A DNA stretch of 64,000 bases from Luscinia megarhynchos (taxonomy: Eukaryota > Chordata > Aves > Passeriformes > Turdidae): contig CM067592.1 of NCBI GenBank assembly GCA_034336665.1, forward strand, positions 37,699,889 to 37,763,888. The letters are read 5' to 3'. The notes beneath the pieces were generated by a model. That model did not search any database. It saw only the letters and a list, made by a program, of their open reading frames with translations, and had not been told where the DNA came from. Shown piece after piece: positions 36,969 through 51,319 of the stretch. Position 1 is the first letter of the stretch. Every line of letters begins with the position of its first letter. Both the position numbers and the translations under genes were made by a program.

Positions 36969-38101
36969 AAGACTTGCAATTTTCAAGAAGGAAGCATAAG
37001 TATAAGGAGGAAGACCCTGGTAAATACAGTCCTGTCAGTTTCACTTTATTGCCTGGTAAAATTATGGAGAAAGTTTTCCTGGGATTTATAGACAAACATT
37101 TGAGAGCCAATGGTCTCAGTCTTCAGTGGTCATAGCCAGCACAGGCTCACAAAGGGAAAGTCTTACTTAACCAGCTTAATTTCCTTGTGGCTAGGCCACC
37201 CATCTAGCTGGCCAAGAGAAGCCAGTAGATTGGTGGTTTGGGATTTTAGCAAAGCTTTTGATACTGTCTCCCAAAGCATATAAACTAGACAAGTCCATAA
37301 CAGGACGGGTGAACAACTGGTGAAGGGGTCTGGTCCAAAGTGCTATAGTGAAGGCAGTTTCATCAGTGGAGTTCCCCAGAGCTCATGTTTAGGGGCAGTA
37401 CTCCCCAGTGTTTTTATAAATTATCTGGTCAGAGGAGTTGAATGTACATAAAGCAAGATTGCCAGAGATACTAAAATAAAAGGAGCTGCAGACTCCATTG
37501 AGAGCGGAGGGAGAACTGGATAGGAAAAAGATCTGTGTAATCATTAACTGAATGCAATTTAACAAGTGTTGGATTCTCCACCTGGGGGTGGGGGAATCCT
37601 CATTATGTTTACAAATTAGGGGTCAGAGACTAGAGGGCAGTCCCAGGGAAAAAAATCCTGGGTCCTGGTCGATGGCAAGCTGAACCTGAGCCAGCAGTGT
37701 CCTGGAGCCAGGAGGGACAGCCCTGTCCTGGGGGCATCAGGGACAGCAACACAGCTGGGCAAGGGAGGGGATTGTCCTGCTCTGCCCTGAGCTGGGGCAG
37801 CCTCACCTCCAGTGCTGGGGGCTGGTGTGGGTGCCACAACATAAGAAAATAAAACAATGTCCAGAGGAGGGTGACTGAGATCCTGCAGAGGTCTAAAGGC
37901 AAGACTAATGAGGAGCAGCTGAGGTCACTAGGATTGTTCAGCTGGAATAGGCGCCAGGACTGTCAGAATTCAAGAAAAGCCTGGACAACGTTCTTGGTAA
38001 TGCAGTTTACTGTTAGGAAGTGGTGTGAGGAACAGGGTGCTGGATTCGAAGATACTTACAGATTCCTTATTACTTGAGATGTTGCATGATTCTATGATTC
38101 T
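36969..38101 (+). mobile_element. CR1 LINE, 3' part (RT middle to 3' end), interrupted element continued
   Basis: RT resumes with KHKYKEEDPGKYSPVSF-like sequence, then a GQEKPVDWW and ILAKLLILSPK part (diverged 'FSKAFDTVS' region), then a GVPQS-like segment near 37370. The catalytic stretch near 37450-37480 is degenerate and frameshifted. Part of the C-terminal region is present (complement of 37616-37902) and the copy ends in 'gcatgattctatgattcta' at 38101. Many stops; not functional. Confidence 0.78.
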
Positions 38102-41100
38102 AAATAATTCAGCTAATATTTTCAAAGACATATAGAACAGTTATAGGAACAGTTACGGAAAACCATAACAACAGCCACAGCCCATTTGTATCTCAAATGC
38201 ACAGGACAAGGTATTTCACAAATTAGATTTTTTCTAGGAAAGAAACATACAAATATGTTTAAAAAGGGCTCTATCCCCTTTGCAGATTAGTTTAATATAT
38301 TAATTCACTAATTCATTGCTTCATTAATGAGGTTTACAACTCACAAGTTCTCTAATTCTTAACTTGCAACGGCAACTTCCATGCCTGTGAATAAAATAGT
38401 TACCTAATCAAGTAAGGGTAGCAGAGCTTATCCTTCCTCTCATATCAGGGCTGTGCATTTGCTGTGTCACGCTGGGAACCACAAAAATCTCAGTAGTCTG
38501 GCTGCTTTTGGATGCACTTGAAAATCTTTTTGCTTAAGCTGATGTATTTATGCCTTCCAGCTCTGAAGGCTTGTCGACACAATTTCCCTAAGTCAGTGGA
38601 TTCAGAAGAAACTGCCAATCAATACATACACTCAAATCTCTGAAAGATGCACTGTTTTGCAGCATCTACCTTGGTGCAGCATCTCAGGTGCAAAAACAGA
38701 AGAAAAAACACACACAAGCACATGATGAAATTCAGAGGTCATAATTTTCTTTTAAATTATGTAAGCATACAGCCTGCACCACTTGACAAAAAGTCCTCTG
38801 ATGACACCATCACCTGGGTATCTCTGAAGTCAGTTCCACCTCTCTGATCTGGATTCGCAAATTTTGTCATGTCAAAGGCAACACAAGGGTAATCTCAAGG
38901 CAAATATGCACACACACTTCTTCACTGTGCACTGCTAGGCTGAGAAGCAGTGCTATAGCATCAGCCTGTCAGTCAGCTGAGCTGTGTCACCAGCAGAGCT
39001 CAACACCACTGCAGACTCGGGTAAAGCTCTGGGTGATTCAGGCTTTTCCAATGGCTTTTTCAAACACAGTCCTCTGATCTTACAAACTGTCTTGAAACTC
39101 AGTGAAGGATGAGAAGGGTGGGACTGAGACCAGTTGACACAACCAGCAAACTTCTTGTGGTTCTGCCTTGGCAGCAAATCTGGGTGCAATTTTTCTAATG
39201 TGCTGTATTAACAGGAATTAACTATCTGGGCCTGGCTTTCTCCTCTGTCCAGCAGCAGCTGTGGTGAGTGGGAGAGAATCCAGACCTCAAGGCTTGGAGG
39301 TAGGCTGTGACCTGACTTCACCTCAGCCTGCCCAACAGACAGTGGTGTTTGTTCAGAAAATTTTTCTCCATGTTCTGCAAGGACACCTACTTGCTGAACT
39401 TTTGGTGCACAGAAGGTCTTTCAAAACATTGGCCTTAATGTAATTTGTTATTATAACCAATCTATCTGTCTATCATTCTGTCTGTACACTTCTCTCCTTC
39501 CTTTCTCCTCTCCCCTGTATTCTGAGCTTTCCTAACTCAGGATTTGTGTCTTCTTCACATTACAGTACCTTGTATATATCTGCTCAGTGAAACTTTACTT
39601 TCTTCTAAATGATAACATTCAGTTGTGACCCACCAAAGGTATTCCTTGTAGGATATGGGCAGGCCTAGAAAAGGAGTCAAAAGTGTTAATTTTCTTCCTG
39701 TGATAAAATCTTTTTATCTTCACAAGGTGGCTCTCAGCTCCTGAAACAGATGCTGTGTCCTAGTGTCACCCTAATTACTCCACTGGAATTGTGCAAAGAC
39801 CAACGTCCTCATCCATCATAGAAAATGTATTGCTGTGAAGTACATAGCAGATACTTCTCTTTCAGGCAGAAAGACAGTATATATATATATAATATTCTAA
39901 AACAGCAAGAAGCTATAATACCATGCATTGCACATGTATCACATGCATGCAGTAAAACCTGGATGCAAAGGGAGGTATTCACTGCTGCCTTTGACAGGAA
40001 AGGGAAGAGGATTTCTCTCACATTGGTCAAACAGAAATAAAATGGCTACAGAAAAATAAGTGATAAGACAGAGAAAAATAGAAGAAAGAAACAAATATCT
40101 AGTAAAAGCTTTAGAAACTGTCCTAATTACTATGTTCTAATCCAATTGAATTATTTGGTTTTAGTAATCTGAAAAATACTGCACTTTTTGATCTAGCTGG
40201 AACATTTTTATTTCTATGCCTGCACTCTGTTGTGAAATGAAAAATAATAAATGAAGATTATTACTAGAGATTTTTGCCCATTGTTTCCTGGGAGGAAAGG
40301 TGACATACAGCACACTAACAGACCAGTAGACTTAGTAAGGAAGAGGCACCTCAATTGTTATAAGTTCAGAAGTTTCCCTTGTTGAAAAAGTACTGAGTGG
40401 TAACAGAGTTCCTGTCCATATCCTGCGCCAGAAGCTGCAGCTCTCTGTGGGAGGCACACGTGTAGCCGTAGGAAAATGGCTCCACTGTTTTCTTTTGAAT
40501 AGCTTTCCACCAGGTGCAGATGCCAGATGCACGACCTTCTGCACTGCAGAAAGCTCTGGATCACTTTTGTTGCACAGGGACTTTTCCACATTCATATAAT
40601 ACCCTGAGTAGGTCCCAGTATTTCAGCTTTCACTAGGAAATAAAGTCTGTGAGCACTCCGTTGAAAAAGGAAGAAGTGAGAAGAGGGATACTGCAGAAGG
40701 ACTGCAAGATTGTGCTCCACTGTTAATTTGGAAGTAATTTTGTTAATAGTCATGGATGGATGAAGAGATGTGATTTAATGGTCGGAGCACAGAACTATAA
40801 ATGTCTAATTTAACTCTGAAACATCATTTTCTTGTGGTCTAACCCAGGTTGCTTAGTCTTTCTTCACCTGTAAAATAGGGATACTATATATTTTGCAGGG
40901 CTATATGGAGGGCTTATTGGCTTAAGTTTCTGAAGCATTTCACAGAGAAAAGAAATTAACATGCCCTTAAAATTATAGATAGAAGCTTCACTTCTGCTGA
41001 GGTCTTGAAATTCTACTGTTTTACTTGCATTTATCTGAATTTCATTTCAAAGACATTTAGCTTGTAAAATTTTGTAAAAAAAAGATATTTAAAAATCATA

Positions 41101-43479
41101 TTATCCCTTTCCAATGCAATATTTTTTATTCCCTCCAAAACTGTTGCAGATGTTTTTTTGTTATTTTGTTTTTCTTGTTGATGTCTGTTGTTTATTCACC
41201 ACTTTTATTTTCCTTCCTTTCTTCTTTCCCTCCTCTCCTTACACATTTTTTTGCAAAAGGTCATAATGTTTACCAGCTTTTACATATATCAGTGTGGGAT
41301 TGTCTTCAGTTGAAGTCCAGTCCTGAACTGTCCAGGTCATGTTCAGCTCAGACAAGCCTCAGTACACCTCACAGGCCCAGTTATAGTTCTGACAGCCTTG
41401 TAAACAGTTATCCTGGCAAACAATGTCAATTCAGTCAAAACCACATGCAAGATTAAGAGCTGTTATAGGTATTAGAGAGGCCTGATTATTAGAAAGGGTT
41501 TTGGAACCAATAGTGTACAATGACTTCAATGGAAAATTACCTCCTGTGAGTCAAGACTGATTTGAGGATGGAAAACAAGGGTTTGTTCTCAAATTTATCT
41601 TTCTAAAATTATTAGGTAGTAACTTGCTGCTGTACTACTTTGAAACTGGTAGTTGAAATGTCAGTCATTTAGATTTAGAACACAAAAGATTGAAAAACAG
41701 ATGGCTTCAATAACATGATGATATTCATAAATAAGAACACAGAATGGGAAATGTCTTCAGGTTAAAGAACCAAAAATAATTATGTATAGCAAGTCCCAAT
41801 TAATATAATTAACTGTCTTACAATTTATAGGAATATCCCTGGTTATTCCTACTCTGGTAATATTATTTAAATATTTACAAATTTTAAAATGTTACTAATT
41901 CTCTGTATTTTCCCCAAGTACTTTAAATATATGACCAGACATAAAATCACAATTTTCTTACAAACTGTATGGTGATGTCTTGGGAAGGTGTACAGTAATT
42001 TACACAAACTGGACTAATTTGCTTTCTGCTGCAGTCAATGGCAAAACATTTTTTAAGTCTCAGTAAAAGGAGGATTCAATCTCTACTCTTACAATAGCAA
42101 ATGGAAATTTGTTTATTTTTTATTAGGTTTTCATGTAAGCTATCGCTGTCCTGTTCTACTGTAGGAAAAAATACAAGAATCTGTTTTAATAGAAGGCTGC
42201 ATTCAATGGGAATTCTGTTTAAAAGGCACCAGAATCAGAAATACTATTCTAAATTGGGACAAGAAGCAGGTTTGCTAAGACTTCTAGAGAACAAATTAAC
42301 AAGTGGCAATGATTAAGTCAGAAATGACTTGGTGTTCTAATTGAAGGAGTCATGCAGCATGATGTCACTCTCTGTTATTAGTATTTAATTGCTTTCAGAG
42401 AGAGCTCTGTGTGCCTCTCTTCTCTCTCCCACAAGAAAACACTCACAGCATCTAAAATGCATCAAGTTGTAGAAGAATGTTGCTGTTTGGTCTGTTTTAA
42501 GTTCATGTAATTAAATTAGCTAAATAAAAAACACAGAGCTGTTTATAGGCTCAGCTTTGAATTTTTCATTTTATGCATCCAGGTCTGTTTCCAGTCTCAT
42601 TGGATGGTTTAAAACTATTCTTGAAATGTGTCTAACAAAGAATAGTGACATCCCATGACTGCACCTGGTTTGCTGAACAGGCTATTTGAATTCCTTCTCA
42701 GCAAACTGCTAGTGTAGGGTCATTATATTATAGAAATTGAGAGGGAGGGGAGAACACTCTGCTAGCTACTTATCCATGCTTATAAGATATTCAAAATCTT
42801 TTTATCATCAAAGTATTAGGACATATGAGGTCGACTTTTACATTAAAGCCAAGCAAAACTAATTTGTGCTTCTATCAATTACAGATCATCTAGCTGCCTC
42901 ATATTATCTGAGCAGAACTGCATGTTCATACACCATAAAGAAATAAAGACTTAAATGGCATTTCAAAGGAGACAATTACACACTGCAGACTGTTTATATT
43001 TGCATAAAGGTAGCCCCCATAGTGGTGCTAGAACCACTGAAGTACCATTACCATGAGACTTATATCCATCTTGTGTTCTGTCTCTGATGACATACAATAT
43101 ACTGACTAAGCTTTTAACATTTTCAGCAATTCAATTATGCTACTATTCAAGAAAAAAATTAAAATAATTGAGATTGAACACAATTTTGACAGACTTCAGA
43201 CTTCTTCATTGCTAAATTTCTCTATCTGCTTGCAAAACAGTAATCCTGAGAAATGCTACACATTCTCAGAACTTGCTCCTTACCACTTTGGAAAGAGCGT
43301 CCAGCTCACATGTTTTCTATTGGCCTCATTGCAAGGTTGAAAATTAGGTACCTTAAACACTTCTGTGAGAGACAGAGGTGTGCATGGCTCATCTCCTCTT
43401 TATCTACCTATGCTCTAGCTTCAGAAAATAGGAGGGGGGTGGAATCTAAGTTGGGCTTGCTGAGAGAAGAGATAAGCCC
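38102..43479. other. Gene-free unique DNA
   Basis: No recognisable exon, RNA gene or repeat family. There is a short TA run near 39880 and a moderately CpG-containing stretch at 40380-40600, whose minus-strand frame of 87 codons resembles no family I know. Confidence 0.65.
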
Positions 43480-45910
43480 GAGGATTTCTCTCTTATGAAA
43501 ATATGAAATATGTTCACAAGCTGATGAGGGCCTCTACAGATGTGTGTGAGCAGTCTCATGTTCACAACCTGATCTTCATGGGCGACTTTAGGAGGCTTCA
43601 AACCCCTGTTGGAGGGAGAACACAGCAGAGCATAGGCAATCCAAGAGGTTCCTGGAATGCACTGATGTAAATTTCCTTCTTCTAGTAATAGAGGAGCCAA
43701 GGATGAGAGGCACTGAGCTGGACCTTATTCTCACCAGCAAGGAGGGCCTGGTGGGGAATGGCAAGCCCGAGGGCAGGCTGGGCTGCAGAGACCATGAAAC
43801 CATGGAGTTCAAGATCCTTAGGGAAACAATGAGAGCAGATAGGGATCTCTCTGTGTTAGACTTCTGCAGAGCTGATTTTGGCCTCTTGAAGGACCTCCTT
43901 GGTAGAGTGCCATGGCATTGAGACTTGGAGGGAAGAGGAGCCCAAGAGAGCTGGATGGTGTTTAACAATAATTTCCTCCCAGCTCAAGAGCAATGCATCC
44001 AACAAAGAGGAAGTCAGGTGAAAATGCTAAAAGGCTTGTGTGGATGAATAAAGAGCTCCTGGAAAAAGCCAAATACAAAAAGGAAGCCTACAGACACTGG
44101 ACGAGTTGTGTAAGGAATGCACAGAAACTGTTCAGAGCAACTCCAGACAAGAGTCAGGTTAGGAAAGATTAAATCGTGATCGAAGTAAATGTGGCCAGGG
44201 ATGTCAAGGGAAACAAGTAAAGCTTCTGTAGGCACATTGGTGATAAAATGTAGGCTAGGGAAAATGTGTGCCCTCTCCAGAAAGAAACAGGAGACCTAGT
44301 TACTCATGATTGAGAAGGCTGATGTACTCAATGACAGTTTCGCCTCAGCCTTCAATAGGTAGTAAACCAGTCACATTGCTCAAGTCACAGAAAGAAAAGC
44401 CAGGGGCTAGGAGAATGAAAAACTGCCTGCTCTACAAGACCAGGTTCAAAAACATCTTAGGAGCCTAAAGTTTCACAAGTTGACAGGAGCTGATGAGATA
44501 TTTGTGGGTGTCCTGAGGGACCTGGCCAAAGAAGAGGCTAATCCATCATATTTGAGAAGTCATGACAGAGTAGTGAAGTTCTCACTGACTGAAAAAGAGG
44601 AAACCTAAGACCATTTTTAAAAGTGAAGAACAGAAGACATGTGGAGCTGCAGCCTGGGCAGTTTCACCTCAAGTCAGAGCAGATTTGGATATGGAGCAGA
44701 TCCTACTGGAAGCTATGAGAAGACGCACGAGAAATAAAGAGGTGACTGGTGACAGCCAACACAGTTGTACTAACAGCAAATCGTGCCTGGCAAATTTTGT
44801 GGCTGCCTATGATGGTGCTACAGGCCAAGTGAGTTGGGAAAAGAAACAAATATCATCTGTCTGGCCTTGAGCAAATCACTTGGCACTATCACACATGACA
44901 TCCTCATCTCTAAAATGAAAAGATGTGGAATTGATTGGCTTGGATGGTCTCACTCCTAGACTAGAGAGTGGAGAGCAGTGATGAGTGGTGTCCTCAAGGC
45001 TCAGTATTGGGGCTTTTTAGCAGCTTTGTCAGTGACACAGACAATGGGATTGGGTGTACCCTCGGCAAGTTCACTGACAGCACCAAGCTGTGTGGCACAG
45101 TCACTCTGCAGGGGATCCTTGGTAGACTTGGGAGATGGCCTGTGTAAACCTCATCAAGTTCAACATTGCCAAGTGCTGGGTCCTGCACCTGTATCAGGGA
45201 ATCCCAAGCACAAATACAGTCTGGACAGCAAATGAATTGAGAGCAGCTATGCAGAGAAAAACTTCGGGGGGCTGGCTTACAAGAATGTTGACGTGACCCA
45301 GCAATGTACACTTGCAGCCATGAAGGACAAATGCATTGTGACCTTCATCAAAAGGAGTGGCCAGCAGGTCAAGGGACATGATTCCCCCCCTCTATTCTCC
45401 CCCTCTATTCTCTATTCTGTTTGGAGTACTGTATCCAGCTCCAAGGCTTCTGACCTGTGGGACCAATTCCATAGGAAGACGCAAGGGTGATCAGAGGACT
45501 GGAGCACTCTTCTTATGAAGTCATACTCAGAGGGACTAGGTTATTCAACACAGAGAATAACCTTATTTTGGCCTTTCAGTACCTAAAAGTTGTCTGCAAG
45601 GAGCCTGGGGAGGGACTTTTCACAAAGGCATGTGTGATAGAACAAGGGATAATGGCTTCAAACTGAAAGATGGCAAGTTTAGATTAGATATTAGGAAGAA
45701 ATTCTTTACTGTGAGAGTGGTGAGTCGCTTCAACAAGTCATCCAGAGAGGTTGTGGAGTCACCATTCCTGGAGACAGTCAAGACCAGGGTTGATATGGCT
45801 CTGAGTAATCTGATATAAGGTGTCCCTGCTCATGGTAGAAGTGTGGGAGCTAGATCATCTTAAAGGTCCTTTCTAAAAAAAAACCAAAAAAAACCTGTTC
45901 TATGATTTTA
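43480..45910 (+). mobile_element. CR1 LINE, longest uninterrupted copy (about 2.4 kb)
   Basis: A 5'-truncated CR1 starting in the endonuclease and running to the 3' end. A frame near 43560-43920 includes MGDF-like sequence, then RFLECTDVNFLL, RGTELDLILTSKEGLVG and the C-terminal endonuclease motif (RDHE in place of SDHE). RT follows: a DMEQILLEAMRRR...KSCLANFVAAYDGATG frame at 44685-44870, then the palm near 45060-45090. There the FADD catalytic box reads F-T-D-S, so the active site is destroyed. The C-terminal part and 3' UTR (45600-45880) end in 'cctgttctatgatttta'. Stops and shifts are scattered throughout. Confidence 0.87.
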
Positions 45911-48900
45911 AATTTTTTTTTTGTTGCTTAAATTTGGTTTATTTAATTACAAATAATGAAGACGCTAAACTCAAAAGAAAGTTTAAGCCATGAAGTCAGA
46001 GAAACTTTACTGTAAAGTTGCCTCTTACTGCTATAAAGAGCAGTTGTATTAGAATACTATTTGCATACACACTTTTTTTAGCCATCCAATACTTTTTCTC
46101 TTGAAAACATAACTCTTCTGAAAAATGAAATTTCTTGACTATTATTTTTGAGTAGATACATCCTGTCTGTTTTTTGGCTTTTTACTTTATCATCCTTCAG
46201 ATTTAGAACTTCACTATTTGTTATGCAAACCCATCTCAGACTATGTTCTGCTTATAATACATGAGGCTTTGTTTTCAAAGAATGAGATTTGTAATATTTA
46301 TGAGAAAAAAAGCCACACGTTAGAAGAACATTTCCAGCTAAAGATTACTTTTTTGACCCCTTAGCTATTTCAGAGAAATTCTGGTGTGATAAGTTTGTTC
46401 TTTTTTCTCTCAGGTTATCATGAAGATCCTTATTAAAACTGCTTGAAGGCAATCAATTAAATGCTTATATTAGTGAGAAGGATTATATCTACTCTCAAGG
46501 TTTATTTTTATACAGAAGTGTTTCAAATGGCTCAGGTTTTCCATATTGCTTTTTATTAGCAAATAAAATAATGGTACAAATATTTTTTTAATTAACATTG
46601 CTTTCAGAAGTGAGGCCTATTACTGTTTTATGTTTGTCACACGATAGAGACATGAAGACTTTCTGTACTTTTAACAGCAGACTATAAAAGATCAGGGCTT
46701 CACTGGCTGTCCTGGTTCTTATCATCATGAAAGTGGACACTTCAAGAGCTGACTGAGGATGTTGGTATATTACTTTTATGGAGAGTTTTTTTCTAACATA
46801 ATATAATGTACATAATGAGAGACCAAAGGAACAGGACAAAAAGGGAGTAGATTAAAAAAAATGAGGAAGAAAGGAAGGAAGCAAGGATTTGTCTTTCTAT
46901 TATGTGGTAGAATACCATTTTGTACATCTTGCCACAGCCTTCTAAAAATCGGTTGAGAAATGTGGACAAGATGTATGGACAGCAGAGATTGGTAAAGGAC
47001 TGGACAATACAGACTAACAAATTAAGGCTGAAACCATTAGGCAATGTTAAACCACTTTTGTCTCCCTCTTTAAATTTGTGAACAGAGCAACAGAACTTTT
47101 ATTATTGTTAGTACAGGAAAAACATCTGACAACAATTAAAAGTCTGCATAAGTATAGTAAATTAACAAATGTACAATCTCCACGGAAATATCATATGTAT
47201 GTGAACAAAATTGTCACAGTCTTTGGGAGCTATGCATAGGTGATAGCAAAATGTGATGTTTTCAGCAGAGAAATTATATTAAGAAAACATATTCAAGCAA
47301 CTTCATCAGGAGGAGGCACAGGAGGTGCTGGGCTGCAAGCAGTATTACAGGAAAAAGACAACATATCCCTTTACAGGCTGACTAAATGCACACAGAGGTA
47401 GATACCATCAGTCACAAGACAGTAAAGATTGCTGCCAGTAAGAACTATGCTCTTTATTTGTTGATTTCCAGACTTTAAGCCACCACTTCCAGATTCACTC
47501 TTTACGTTTTTCCAAGGCTCTGGCTTTGGGGGCAAGTGGTTACTTAGGAAGCATCAGCTGAGAAAGAAACAGGTTAGGAGTCTAGCTTATTCTGCATGAA
47601 CACGAGTTTTATGCATTGAAGCAGAAATTATTTAAAAATTGTGGAAATCTTCAAGAATTCACAAATAGCTGTGAGTTACACAGTGAGTCATATACGAGGA
47701 AAAACCCAACTATTTCCTCAGAATTTTTCATCTGAATATGTGTGACCTGTATGTGTTCAGAGGTACAACAGCATGATCTAAACATACATGACAAACGTCA
47801 TCTGTTTATTGATAAGCTTTTGCATAATCTCTCATTAACAATATTCTAAATATCACCGCTGAAAACAAGATTCTATTCAAACCTACTCATCTTAGATAAT
47901 CCTTCAACTCAAATGCAACAGTCCTCTTAACTCAAGGTTATTTCAGGTGTCTTCAGTCTTAGATGACATGAACCAACTGCATGCTTTGGCTAAAACTTTG
48001 CTCTATAACATGACTGAGACTAAGAAATTGAAACCTTCAAATGAAAGATCCTCTGTTGAGGATCTGAGAGAAGAAAATCTTATTTTGATAATTCTAGGAA
48101 AACAAATTCACAGTTACAAAATCACCAAATTTTAGAAAAAATTCATGCCAATTTTTCTCTTTGAAAGGATATTGTAGGTTTTCTCAATATCTCAGAGCGC
48201 AGACCACACAGCTGTTCCCTGTAGACATGGAAAACACGGAAGCAACACTAGCCAACACTAAAGTAAGGAACCAGCACATGGGTCAAGCCTTTCTACTGAA
48301 GATAAGAAGGAAGAAAACCCAAAGAGGGAAAATCTTCCGTTTCCAAACCTGTGATGACTGAGCCTCATAAATGCCTACCAATAGAAGGAAAGCTTAATGA
48401 GTTATTGCAACACATCTTATCCAGAGTTAAAACTACTCATCACTGAAAAGAAAATCTAGCAGCTGCTGTCAAGCACAAACTAATTTCTCTTTACTACCTG
48501 TATACAGACTCTACCCATTACTTTTATTCCTTCACAAATTCTATCCCACTGCATGGGATTTTTAACTTCTCACTGGTTATGCTTAAGCTTTCTAAGAAAT
48601 GAGTTCCCTTACACTAAAAACCATCTGAAATGCTCGGAGTCTCAGTCATAAATATGGGCAAAGTTCTGTTGTCAGTTCTGGGTACAAGTGAGACAATACT
48701 CATGATATTATTGACTCCTAAAGAGACCTCCCTTCCCTCTCAAATCAAAAGGTAACATGTCAAATTCTTGCTCTTCATATGCAATCAGATATCATTGAAG
48801 GAATCACATTAGTAAGTCAAGTACTTAATAGTTTTCAAGTTGACTTTGTGCAAGTCAAGAGGTTGTTTTCCAATAAAGCTCTCGTGGACTTTTAAGAAAA

Positions 48901-51319
48901 AGGGCATCCTAGTGCCTTCAGTTCTCCTTCAGCCTCTGTATCGATTTCACTACCTCTTCCTTCACTTAAGATTCTGAAGACTTACAGGAAAAACAAGAAT
49001 TTATGTTGCATGAAGTCACAGATATTTTTTATCAATTTATAGAGATTTTTCCCTTATAACTTTTTCTTCAGTTTATGCGACAGTTTCATTTCTGTCAAGA
49101 CTATGCTAAAGTGAATAGTTTGTATGATACACCCTCTTTTACAGAGGACTGGTGTGCTTGTGTTATACCTCTTTTTCCTTCATTTATCTCCATCACCCTT
49201 AATCCTTGGGTTAGAGAAACTTTGAAGTTTGGAGCAGCACATAAGAAGTTTCCTACGCTGCAAGAAGACAGGGAAATTCTGTTTGTTCCATCCTTGGCTT
49301 CAAACCTTGTTTAATTGTTCTACTGTTTTTAATTGTTCTACTTGTTTAATTGTGACACTGGAGCATTTTCAGCAGAATATGATGGAAGGTCCCATTCTCT
49401 GTACAGCATGGTGGCTATTGCTGGTTCAATGATTTGGCATCCTGCTCTCTTATTTTAGGCACGGCTTTGGAAACCCAGACACCCAAAACTAGGACAGTGT
49501 GTTCCAGAGCAGGAAAGGTACTTAAAAATTGGGCACTGCAGTGGTTAAAGTGCTGTATTCCTAAGTATCTGACACTGCTACAAAACTCAGTGTGAAGAAG
49601 GTACTCTGCTGCATGCACAACTGCAATGATTTTTGACTACCTCAAGGAAGATGTTCTTTGGAAATCTACTTTGGTTGTGATTTGCCTGCACTATTCCTTT
49701 TAAATTAATCCAAAGCAAACCACACAGTGACATCCCATTGAATCTGGTGGGAGGCTTGATGTACTAAGAAGTTTTGTAAGAATGCTGAGCCATTTGTGGC
49801 TTGGTTTTGCTTTGTTTTTCATGCAAAGATTTTGAAAGCACAGGGGAAAGTTGGTGCCTCAGAAGTTTTTTGCTATGAAAATTCATCTGGGTTTTTTTTA
49901 TTGAGGATTTGATTATGTCTAAATAATATGTTTCATAGTCTTTGAAAATAAATTAAAAGAAATAAATAAGAAAAATGGAAGAAAATATGCTACTTAATAT
50001 CATCTCTATAGAAACAAAGTGTATTTGGGCAAAGAAAAATAAAAGAGTTGTGAGAAATTCCCTTCCTTGTTTTCTGATACAGGACAACACACGTCTTGTA
50101 AACACCTAATCCTTCAGTCCTGGCAGTCTTCAAATTGAAGAAGCATTGCTCTTGCTGACACTACTATGGTGTCCTAGACATGGTTCATGTTCATCAGCTC
50201 TTAATTGCTTTACTGATGCTGCTGACCAACAAGCATTTCCCATTTTGGAAAGCTGATCAGGCCAGCAAGTATTATATGGTACTCCCTTCTTCTGCTGACA
50301 TGTTTTTGAGAAATGGGTTGATTTGAGCTTGTGGGTGATGTCTGATATTCTGCTAGAGAGTGGCAGTTTATACGTCCACTTTTCCTGGAATAATCTAATT
50401 TTTCTAATAAGGATGAGACACATTTTCAACATGTTGTGCTAAAGCCAGGTACCAAACACTTGAACTATATGTAAGACATGGTGTTCTCTATGGAGGTATA
50501 CTAAAAGGGATATAGGAAAAGTCTCTCATTTAGATTCCTTCATCTACTCCTATATTTATATAAAAACTTAATCTTGTTTCAAAAACTAATTAATGTACAC
50601 TGCCATTGTGGGCTCCTTGTGTATGCATATGAAGTCCAGGACTATGTCTGTAACATCTGGCCATATACCTTACAAATGCACACTGAAATTACCCTTTAAG
50701 AAACCTGAAAAACTTAACCTACAACAGAGGAAACCTTAGACACCACAGAGACATAAATCTAGCTATGGTCTTTGATAATCAATTCAAACTGAAACTATTG
50801 AAATTACCTGACTATTAAGTCATTTTAATATTTTTTCTGTGAAAAGAACATGAAGAATGAAAGCAATTAATACTGACTATGAGGTAAGCATGTTTAATTG
50901 AATAGGACCTGTAATCAACATGGTTTTAAAGTCTGAGAAAAACATGACTATAACAATTAAACTGCTTTGAAGTTTTGGTTTCAAACATCTGCCTCCCTGT
51001 CTTTCAGCTTCATGATAAGAATCCATCCACTTCGTGGCAATTAGCTACCCCAGGTCTTCTGGTTGTGGAACTGTTGAACCAAACACACACAAGCCCACAC
51101 AAAATCACTCACATGCTCGGATGTGCATCACCCAGTAGATCTGGAGCATCTGGAAAACCTTGTGCATAGCAAGTGTCTTCTTTGTGACATTGCAGGTGGT
51201 AACCACCAGTGACCAGAGGCTCATGTACCACTCTGCAGACTTGAAGCTGAGTGTCCTATTCCCTCAAGTGACAGTCACTCACCACTTGTACCTATCTTGG
51301 TGGCACGTACAGCACTGCT
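45911..51319. other. Gene-free unique DNA
   Basis: AT-rich with T-rich runs after the CR1. No recognisable exon or RNA gene. A small tandem repeat lies at 49307-49354, listed separately. Confidence 0.65.
49307..49354. repeat. Three-copy short tandem repeat
   Basis: Three imperfect copies of about 16-18 bp based on 'ttgtttaattgttcta', ending in a diverged copy (ttgtttaattgtgac). A small local duplication with no obvious role. Confidence 0.75.

Noticed and set aside
40332..40595. Possible pseudogene or exon on the minus strand with some CpGs
   Set aside because: Two overlapping frames of similar length and no family recognised. There is not enough to call a pseudogene, though a protein search would settle it.
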